This document shows positions 57,815-64,000 of a DNA stretch of 64,000 nucleotides, piece by piece. The stretch is from Arthrobacter roseus (GTDB taxonomy: Bacteria > Actinomycetota > Actinomycetes > Actinomycetales > Micrococcaceae). The stretch is from NCBI RefSeq assembly GCF_016907875.1, contig NZ_JAFBCU010000001.1, positions 744,001 through 808,000 of the forward strand, in the 5' to 3' direction. The notes beneath the pieces were generated by a model. That model worked only from the letters and a program-made list of their open reading frames with translations, ran no database searches and was not told where the DNA came from. How positions within the stretch are numbered: the stretch's first letter is position 1; each line of letters begins with the position of its first letter. A program made the translations under genes and the position numbers.

Positions 57815-58300
57815 TCAGCCTAGACTCAACGGCGCTTGCATTGCTGGCGTTGCTGGAATCGGCTTGTTATAGGCCATGAAGCCCAAGAGACATGCTGCAG
57901 TGAGCGCAGTGATGAGCTCGCCGCCGATCAATGCCAAGATGACGCTCGGGGCCGTGTAGGTCAGGATGCTCAGCGCAACAAAGGCGAAGGCGGCGAGCGC
58001 CGTGAACGCGATGAGGAAACCGGCTGCCCAGCGCAGCCACGTGAAAGCGTCCGCATCAATCATCCGGGTGTGGCTGGACAGGGCAACGAGTCGCCACCCC
58101 GCGACGAGCACGGCCTGCAGACAGAGGATGGAGACAACGCTCCAGATGATCGAGGGAACGGCCAAGGGTTCAAACTCGGGGAACGTGGCCACCGTGTTGT
58201 CCACGGTGGCGGGGACAACCCACACCTGTACATACAGGGAGAGCAGCAACAGAACGAGAATTGCTGCACGAAGCGCTAACGAGGTTCTTCGGTGCATCAT
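57815..58300 (-). CDS. DUF2975 membrane protein
   Basis: 161 residues with four transmembrane helices (about 10-28, 48-70, 88-112, 118-140). The block SSHTRMIDADAFTWLRWAAG between helices 2 and 3 is typical of DUF2975, a family of unknown function. It lies just upstream of the aldo/keto reductase on the same strand. Confidence 0.82.
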   Translation of the reverse strand: MMHRRTSLALRAAILVLLLLSLYVQVWVVPATVDNTVATFPEFEPLAVPSIIWSVVSILCLQAVLVAGWRLVALSSHTRMIDADAFTWLRWAAGFLIAFTALAAFAFVALSILTYTAPSVILALIGGELITALTAACLLGFMAYNKPIPATPAMQAPLSLG

Positions 58301-58405
58301 CGCCTCCTACGGCTGACCAGCGTGATCTTGACGAGTACATCATGTAATGGGTGGCAATTCTAGAGTCCGCTACTCTGCAAACCGCAGACGAATTAGACTG
58401 GGACT

Positions 58406-58990
58406 GTGGACACTCTGATTGGTATATTTGTCGGTATTTCAGTTGCTGCGCTTCTTGCGGTGATGCTGATCCTTTTTGGGATCCGGATGAGGCGGAAGCT
58501 GATGGCTGCCGGAGAAAACATCACTGTGGAAACCGCGCACCAAGCGGCAACGGGCCTGGATGAAGCCGCCCACCGCGGTATCTATGCCAGCCTTGCGCAG
58601 GGAAACCAGGTTCAAGCCGTCGCCCGCTACCGGCAGGCAAAGAAAGCCGGACCCATCGAGGGTGTGCGAGCGGTCGCTGCCCTGGAACGATTCCCCCAGG
58701 AATTCCAGGGGCCGCGCCAGCCTGGTCTGGCTGCGACGTCGTCCGTTACGGAAACCCCGTCCGAGCCCGTGGAGGTCCAAGCTGCCGAGATGGAGCCCGC
58801 TGACGAAGACGACGCCGCTATCCTGGACATGGACACGTTGCCCAGCCAGGTCCGTGACCAGCTCGATGCGGCCGTACGAGACAGTGATGTCCAGTCTGCA
58901 GCCCAGATTCTTAGCCAGCAGTTTGCGCTCTCAGAGACCACCGCAGACACTATTGCGCGTGCCGTCGTCGAGGACCGTCGCGACCACTAG
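58406..58990 (+). CDS. Membrane-anchored hypothetical protein
   Basis: 194 residues from a GTG. One N-terminal transmembrane helix (residues ~5-27) is followed by a short helical region (QAVARYRQAKKAGPIEGVRA), a Pro/Glu-rich linker (~100-135) and a C-terminal helical pair (LDAAVRDSDVQSAAQILSQQ). The body resembles an uncharacterised actinobacterial envelope family. Function unknown. It is followed by a strong terminator. Confidence 0.75.
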   Translation: MDTLIGIFVGISVAALLAVMLILFGIRMRRKLMAAGENITVETAHQAATGLDEAAHRGIYASLAQGNQVQAVARYRQAKKAGPIEGVRAVAALERFPQEFQGPRQPGLAATSSVTETPSEPVEVQAAEMEPADEDDAAILDMDTLPSQVRDQLDAAVRDSDVQSAAQILSQQFALSETTADTIARAVVEDRRDH

Positions 58991-59027
58991 CCCCAACCGT
59001 AGCCGGCCGAAGGCAGCCGTAGACACG

Positions 59028-59064
59028 AAAGAGCCCCGCCGACCGATAGGTCAGCGGGGCTCTT
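59028..59064. terminator. Bidirectional terminator
   Basis: AAAGAGCCCCGC pairs with GCGGGGCTCTT around a short inner stem (GACC/GGTC). It lies between the plus-strand hypothetical gene and the minus-strand tRNA-Ser, with T-rich tracts on both outgoing sides. Confidence 0.85.
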
Positions 59065-59071
59065 CTTCGCG

Positions 59072-59159
59072 CGGAGACGGGGGGATTTGAACCCCCGGTA
59101 GGCTTGTGACCCACACTTCATTAGCAGTGAAGCCCATTCGGCCGCTCTGGCACGTCTCC
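59072..59159 (-). tRNA. tRNA-Ser (anticodon GCT)
   Basis: An 88-base class II tRNA: acceptor GGAGACG/CGTCTCC, anticodon stem CTTCA/TGAAG around CTGCTAA (GCT), a long variable arm and T-arm GGTTCAAATCC. CCA is not encoded. Confidence 0.96.
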
Positions 59160-59238
59160 TAGCTTGCTGGTACCGATCTTCCGGTAACTAGCTGCTCAAG
59201 ACTATCCGAGGAGACCGCCGAAGATCAAAACGCGCTGC

Positions 59239-61311
59239 TTATGTGGTCGGCGTCAAGAATTTCCACAGGAATTCATGGGACATCGCGTGCATGCGTGCCG
59301 CCTGGCGGTTGTCCGATGCGCCCGCATGACCGCCCTCGAGTGCCTCGTGAAACCACACGTTGTCGACGCCGAACCGCTTCATTCTGGCGGCCATTTTGCG
59401 CGCCTGAACCGGGCCCACCCGGTCATCACTGGTTGCCGTCCAGATCAACGATGCAGGATAGTCCTTCCCTTCTTTGAGCAGGTGGTAAGGGCTGAACGTC
59501 TGCACGTAGTCCCACTCCTCCGGTTTGTCCGGGTCCCCGTATTCGGCAATCCACGAATACCCTGCGGAGAGCTTTGAATACCGTTGCATGTCCAGCAGCG
59601 GGACACCGCAGGACACTGCGCCGAAAAGGTGAGGATACGTGGTGATCATGTTGCCGGTCAGCAGCCCGCCGTTGGATCGCCCGGTGCAGCCGAGCCGGTC
59701 CCGCTGAGTCACTCCGCGTTCCACCAGATCCATCGCGATCGCGGCGAAGTCCTCGTAGGCCCGGTGGCGCTTCTCATGCAGGGCCGCGCGGTGCCAGGAC
59801 GGGCCGTATTCGCCGCCGCCACGGATGTTCGCCAGTACAAAGACGCCGTGGCGGGTTTCGCCGTCGTCGTCCGTGAAGGACCGCTCCAGCCATCCCCGGC
59901 CAATGACCCCGCTGTACGTCGGCGTCAGCGCCTGTTGGAACCCGCCGTAACCGGAGAGAAGTGTGGGGTTGCCGCCGTCGTACTTCATTGCCTTCGGCGC
60001 CACCTGGAAATACGGAACCTTCGTTCCATCCGCGGACGTCGCGAAATGTTGGCTGACCTCATAGCTGCTTTCGTCAAAGTACGACGGCGACGCCTTGACC
60101 TGGGCGGGCGAGCCACCGATGGTGCCGCGGCTGAGGGTCGAGGGCGTGAGGAACCCGGTGGCGATAAGCCAATAGTCATTTCCTGACTCGCTATCCTCAT
60201 CATCCACCGCGTAAGCGTCCACCGAGTGCAGCGGTGGGCAGGCATCGAGCTCGGCGGTGCTCCAGTTCTCCGCCGGGTTGAGAACCCGGATCTCAGAGGC
60301 GACGTCGCGCAGCAGGTTCAGCAGGAGGTAGTCGCGGGTCCAGCTCCACGACTGCAGGGAGGTGTGATCATCCGGCTCGAAAATTGTTCGCAGTGCGCGC
60401 TCACCGGCCATGAACGCGTCAATGTCGGCGACGAGCAGGGATCCTGGCAAGTACGTTGCGCCCTCGTGTTCCCACGGTTGTTGCGGGCGGAACGTTGCCC
60501 ACTGGCGGTGCAGCTCAACAGTGACATGCGTGGGTACCTCGATCGGCTGCCACTGGCCGGCGATGCGCAGGAACGTGATCCGGTTGTAGAAGTCAATGAT
60601 GTCCACGGCAAGATCCCGCTCAAAACCCGGTGTCAGATCGCGGGCGGCAACAGCCATCATGTGGTCCTCAGAAATCTCGAAGAACGGCTCGGCGTCCTTG
60701 AGCTGCTGGCCCCGACGAAGAATTCGGGAGAACCGCGGGTAGGAAGAGGACGTCATGGATCCCTCACCAAAATCAGTGCCCACGTATAACGTGTCCGGTC
60801 CGGCCCAACTGATCCGGTTCTTCGCGCTCGGAATGTCGAAGCCGCCCTCAACGAACCGACGTTCAACGACGTCGTACTCTCGACAGCGGTTTGCGTCACC
60901 GCCGTCCGGAGACAGACTGATCAGGGCGTGCCGGTGGGGTTCGCCGTCGGTCGGGCGGAGGAAAGCCGCGCCAGCCCAGACCCATTCTGTGCCCTCGACG
61001 CGGGCAAGTTCGTCGATATCGAGCAGGACCTCCCACTGCGGATCCTCAGCGCGATAACTGTCCCACGTGGTCCGTCGCCATACTCCACGGGGATGCTCGG
61101 CGTCGCGCCAGAAGTTGTAATAGTGGCTGCCGCGCTTGGCGGCCATGGGGATCCGGTCCGTTGAGTCCAGCACCTCAAGGATGCGAGCCTCATGCTGATC
61201 GAATGTGGGGGAGAGGAGCATGTCCTCGGTGATGGTGTTCTCCTGCCGCACCCAATCCAGCTGCCGCTCGCCGTAGATGTCTTCTAGCCACTGAAACTCG
61301 TCGTTTTCCAT
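59239..61311 (-). CDS. Prolyl oligopeptidase family protein (S9A)
   Basis: 690 residues. An N-terminal β-propeller region is followed by an α/β-hydrolase domain with the nucleophile CTGRSNGGLLTGN, the Asp in WTATSDDRVGPVQARKMA and the His in EALEGGHAGASDN. The pattern KVPYFQVAPKAM...NPTLLSGYGGF is typical of S9A. There is no signal peptide, so it is likely a cytosolic peptidase of short proline-containing peptides. It is divergent from the FAD/NAD(P)-binding gene. Confidence 0.94.
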   Translation of the reverse strand: MENDEFQWLEDIYGERQLDWVRQENTITEDMLLSPTFDQHEARILEVLDSTDRIPMAAKRGSHYYNFWRDAEHPRGVWRRTTWDSYRAEDPQWEVLLDIDELARVEGTEWVWAGAAFLRPTDGEPHRHALISLSPDGGDANRCREYDVVERRFVEGGFDIPSAKNRISWAGPDTLYVGTDFGEGSMTSSSYPRFSRILRRGQQLKDAEPFFEISEDHMMAVAARDLTPGFERDLAVDIIDFYNRITFLRIAGQWQPIEVPTHVTVELHRQWATFRPQQPWEHEGATYLPGSLLVADIDAFMAGERALRTIFEPDDHTSLQSWSWTRDYLLLNLLRDVASEIRVLNPAENWSTAELDACPPLHSVDAYAVDDEDSESGNDYWLIATGFLTPSTLSRGTIGGSPAQVKASPSYFDESSYEVSQHFATSADGTKVPYFQVAPKAMKYDGGNPTLLSGYGGFQQALTPTYSGVIGRGWLERSFTDDDGETRHGVFVLANIRGGGEYGPSWHRAALHEKRHRAYEDFAAIAMDLVERGVTQRDRLGCTGRSNGGLLTGNMITTYPHLFGAVSCGVPLLDMQRYSKLSAGYSWIAEYGDPDKPEEWDYVQTFSPYHLLKEGKDYPASLIWTATSDDRVGPVQARKMAARMKRFGVDNVWFHEALEGGHAGASDNRQAARMHAMSHEFLWKFLTPTT

Positions 61312-61387
61312 GTAGTTATCCTAGGCAATGAGAGTGATGGATTTCACGCGGAACGGTGGTGAGTCGGTGAGCCTATACGCTGGAACC

Positions 61388-63376
61388 ATGGATCGGAGGC
61401 GAAATTTGCGGGTGGCACTAGTGGGTGCGGGGCCGCGTGGCACCTCCGTCCTGGAACGTCTGATGACACTCTGGGAAGGCCTCCCTGACGCCGAAAGACC
61501 GTCACTGACCATCCACATCATCGACCCGTACAAGCCCGGAGCCGGCCATGTGTGGCGCCCTGAACAGTCGCGCTTTTTCCTCATGAACACACCGGCACTG
61601 TTTCCCACCGTCGTCCCCGTGGGGCGGACGGCGAGCCATCTAACGCCTGGCCCCATCACAGTGTCCTTTGATGACTGGCGGAAGCTGATGCTCCGCGAAC
61701 CCGAGGGAAACCTGTCCGACGGCGACCACGGAGAGCTCGCGTCCCTCAGCTCCAGCGCGTTTCCCAGCAGGGCCATCTACGGCCGCTACCTGGAGTGGGT
61801 TTACCACCGTCTGATAGAACGGTGCGGTGTTGGTTTTTCGGTGGAGTACCACGAAACGGAAGCCCGCCACGTGGAACCTATTGGACCTGGTTACCGTGTG
61901 CACCTCTCCAATGAAGGCGTCCTGGATGTGGACGACGTCGTCTTGGCCCTGGGTCACTTGCCCTCCCGGCTCAACCCGGAACAGGAAAAATTAGGCGACG
62001 GCGCCGCCCGCGCCGGATTACAGTACTGGCCGCCGAACGTGCCAGCCGACGTCGACTGGAGGCGCTTGCCCGCCCGCAAGAACGTGTTGGTGCGCGGCCT
62101 TGGACTGAACTTTTTCGACATCATGATCCAACTGACCGAGGGACGCGGTGGTCGATTCGTGGCTTCCGGCCAACCCGCGGGGCGGGCATTGACGTACGAG
62201 CCGTCGGGGAACGAACCGGTGGTGATTGCGGCATCGAGGCGTGGGACACCGTATCGGGCCAAATCTGATCTCAGCACTTACATTCCGCACAGCGTCACCC
62301 TGCGCTATTGCACCTTTGAGCGGGCTGGTCAGTTCTTGGCCAGCGGCATCCATCCCGGGTTTGATCGCGACATCTGGCCGCTGCTGCACCGGGACGCGCT
62401 ATGGGCCTACTACAGCACGCTGGCCCGAGTTCGTGAACTTCCTGCGGGTTTTCTGTCGTCGTTGGAAACTGCGCTCGACGTCGTCGAAGTCAGCTGGCAG
62501 CGGCGGGTAGAAGACGTGCTGACTGAGTTTGTCCCGAGCGATGACCACCTGGATCTGGAAGCGCTGGCGTACCCGTTCAAAGGCAGAAACTTTACGTCTC
62601 CGGATGAGTTCAACCAAGCCGTCCTCAAGTATCTGGAAGATGACGCCGCTGGTTCAGCCGCCGGCGAGGACGATCCTTTGAAGATGGCCATTGGCGCCAT
62701 GAACGCCGGCAGATCCGTCATCAAGTCGACCGTGGCGGACGGCGGTCTGGCTGAAGCGTCGTGGCTCGCTGAGCTGTGCGGCTGGTTTGAGCCTCTCGTC
62801 GAGGGGGTCGCGAGTGGACCGCCGGCTCTGCGGATTGAACAGCTTGCCGCGCTGGTGCGTGCCGGCGTCGTTCAGTTTGTCGGTCCGGCTCCACGGTTCG
62901 AGGTGGATCTGGACGATGAGCAGTTCGTTGCGGAGTCTCCCTGGGTTGCAGGCAGCCAGCATTCCGCACGCTACGTTGTGGACGCGATGATGCCAGCCAA
63001 CCGGGTGGAGCAGAACATTTCCGAGCTCTTGAGGCGCCTGCAGGAAGACGGGTTGGTGCGCCCGCGGATCATGATGTCCGACGTCGACGGCGTCCCCGTT
63101 GTCACTGCCGGTCTGGATGTGACGCCGCCGCCGTACCGGCCCATCAAAGGCACCGGTGAACCAGCCCGACACCTGTATGTGATCGGCCTGCAGCTCTCCT
63201 CCGCTCAGTGGGGAACAGCTATCGCGGCTGAAGCGGGCGCTCCCGCTCATGCCGGATCGCGGACACTGCGAGACGCCGATGACATTGCCGCCGCTATCCT
63301 CGGTCTTAACCCCGCGAGGTCACCCCTTGCCGGCCAGGTCACCCCTCACAGGGGTGATCTAGCGGCGAAAGGGTGA
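61388..63376 (+). CDS. FAD/NAD(P)-binding protein (HI0933/LhuR-like)
   Basis: 662 residues from ATG 61388. The dinucleotide motif is LRVALVGAGPRGTSVLERL, then GHVWRPEQSRFFLMNTPA, then VVLALGHLPSRL. A second domain contains RGLGLNFFDIMIQLTEGRGG. This matches the 'FAD-NAD(P)-binding' adenylation-associated family, large flavoproteins that are often next to biosynthetic genes but whose reaction is mostly unknown. The last ~20 codons lie inside a nested inverted repeat. Confidence 0.88.
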   Translation: MDRRRNLRVALVGAGPRGTSVLERLMTLWEGLPDAERPSLTIHIIDPYKPGAGHVWRPEQSRFFLMNTPALFPTVVPVGRTASHLTPGPITVSFDDWRKLMLREPEGNLSDGDHGELASLSSSAFPSRAIYGRYLEWVYHRLIERCGVGFSVEYHETEARHVEPIGPGYRVHLSNEGVLDVDDVVLALGHLPSRLNPEQEKLGDGAARAGLQYWPPNVPADVDWRRLPARKNVLVRGLGLNFFDIMIQLTEGRGGRFVASGQPAGRALTYEPSGNEPVVIAASRRGTPYRAKSDLSTYIPHSVTLRYCTFERAGQFLASGIHPGFDRDIWPLLHRDALWAYYSTLARVRELPAGFLSSLETALDVVEVSWQRRVEDVLTEFVPSDDHLDLEALAYPFKGRNFTSPDEFNQAVLKYLEDDAAGSAAGEDDPLKMAIGAMNAGRSVIKSTVADGGLAEASWLAELCGWFEPLVEGVASGPPALRIEQLAALVRAGVVQFVGPAPRFEVDLDDEQFVAESPWVAGSQHSARYVVDAMMPANRVEQNISELLRRLQEDGLVRPRIMMSDVDGVPVVTAGLDVTPPPYRPIKGTGEPARHLYVIGLQLSSAQWGTAIAAEAGAPAHAGSRTLRDADDIAAAILGLNPARSPLAGQVTPHRGDLAAKG

Positions 63377-63383
63377 CCTCGCG
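63313..63383. terminator. Nested inverted repeat overlapping the gene end
   Basis: A 13-bp outer stem, CGCGAGGTCACCC (63313-63325) with GGGTGACCTCGCG (63371-63383), encloses an inner AGGTCACCCC/GGGGTGATCT hairpin. The stop codon at 63374-63376 lies in the distal arm. The flanking genes are convergent, so it is probably a bidirectional terminator recruited into the coding end. Confidence 0.7.
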
Positions 63384-63394
63384 GACGGCGGTGG

Positions 63395-64000
63395 CTACCG
63401 CTGCTGGCTGAGACAGATCTTGTACTGCACCATACCTATGGCGTAGCCGACCCAACCCCAGAAGTCCCACCAGGCGGTTGGCCGCAGCGGTTTCACACAT
63501 TCCACGACGTTGCCGGGCTCAACCGTGACCGGCAGCGTGACCGTGGTGTCGGTCGGCTCGGCAACGAGCACGATCGCACCACTGCCGCTGGCGTTACCCG
63601 GAACCGTGACCGCAACGGTGGCATCGCCCTCGGTGACAGGAACTGCGCCCAAGGACGTTGCCGTACCAGCGTCATTGACAAAGCTGACGGCCAGCTCGGT
63701 GTTCGCCGGGCTGCCGAGCGAAGTCAGGTTCAGGTTGGCGACATCGAACGTCACCTCTTGGCCTGCGGTCACCGTTGACGGCGCGCCCTTGACCACAACA
63801 CCTTGACGGGCGAAATCAGGGGAGAGCGGGCTGTTGGACTGGATGTAAGAAATCCAGGCGTCCCGGTCCACCAGCCCTGAATCGCGGGTATCAGTTCCTT
63901 CGGCGAAGACGGAGAAATTATCGCCGCCCTGCGCCAGGAAGCTGAACGTCCCCACCCGGTAGCCGCGGTTCATTTCAAGCGGCTCACCGTTGATGATCAC
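63395..64000 (-). CDS. 5'-nucleotidase/metallophosphatase, C-terminal part (5' end outside window)
   Basis: The last 201 residues of a large exported protein; the N-terminus is beyond the window. YRVGTFSFLAQGGDNFSVFA followed by DSGLVDRDAWISYIQ is the substrate-binding part of the 5'-nucleotidase C-terminal domain. After it comes an Ig-like β-sandwich (residues ~65-165) and a Cys-containing tail with a weakly hydrophobic segment (WWDFWGWVGYAIGM). It likely hydrolyses extracellular nucleotides at the cell surface. Confidence 0.87.
   Translation of the reverse strand: MIINGEPLEMNRGYRVGTFSFLAQGGDNFSVFAEGTDTRDSGLVDRDAWISYIQSNSPLSPDFARQGVVVKGAPSTVTAGQEVTFDVANLNLTSLGSPANTELAVSFVNDAGTATSLGAVPVTEGDATVAVTVPGNASGSGAIVLVAEPTDTTVTLPVTVEPGNVVECVKPLRPTAWWDFWGWVGYAIGMVQYKICLSQQR

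Overview
The window is a high-GC actinobacterial chromosome segment. It is most likely from the Micrococcaceae (Arthrobacter and relatives). The evidence is a GTP-type PEP carboxykinase, actinobacterial Nei-like and Lhr proteins, a SAM riboswitch ahead of a flavin-dependent monooxygenase, DUF4232/DUF6318 lipoproteins, frequent GTG starts and many stop/start overlaps. I have no species-level evidence.

Layout. (1) 1-17.9 kb is ordinary chromosome: an rRNA/tRNA pseudouridine synthase (cut by the window), a Nei-like glycosylase overlapping Lhr helicase, NhaA, a family 5 uracil-DNA glycosylase, lipoproteins, a YcnI-like protein with a His-rich membrane neighbour, RlmH, and a SAM-riboswitch-controlled sulfur-type monooxygenase with its flavin reductase. 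(2) 17.9-43.3 kb is an accessory (defence) island. Its core is a complete six-gene type 1 BREX operon, brxA-brxB-brxC-pglX-pglZ-brxL (24.1-36.4 kb), in which every gene overlaps the next by 1 or 4 bases. To its left are an unknown helical protein, a decayed PD-(D/E)XK-like gene, a UDG-superfamily glycosylase, a decayed IS481-type transposase and a membrane-anchored GAF-like protein with a small charged partner. To its right are a GIY-YIG protein, a frameshifted Phd-type antitoxin, a membrane-anchored unknown, three tandem copies of an unrecognised gene family (one broken) and an overlapping two-gene unknown module. A diverged ~93-bp direct repeat, carrying a palindromic operator and the first ~20 codons of the antitoxin, occurs at 17.95 and 37.75 kb and brackets the BREX segment. 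The right edge lies at the 3' side of a tRNA-Ser. No integrase is visible. (3) 43.4-64 kb returns to housekeeping chromosome: TadA, Upp, a winged-helix regulator behind a leaderless leader peptide, a disulfide oxidoreductase, SixA-like phosphatase, tRNA-Arg, PckG, NsrR/Hmp, phosphomannomutase, a RecQ-like helicase with a PRTase-like tail, an aldo/keto reductase, tRNA-Ser, a prolyl oligopeptidase, an FAD/NAD(P)-binding protein and the end of a 5'-nucleotidase.

How the genes work together. BREX would methylate host DNA through PglX and block phage replication through BrxC, PglZ and BrxL. The flanking nucleases, glycosylase, GAF sensor and unknown pairs look like additional or decaying defence cargo. 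The strongest candidates for an undescribed system are the two-gene module at 41.5-43.2 kb, the tandem paralogue array at 39.5-41.2 kb beside it, and the glycosylase/nuclease module at 19.4-21.05 kb.
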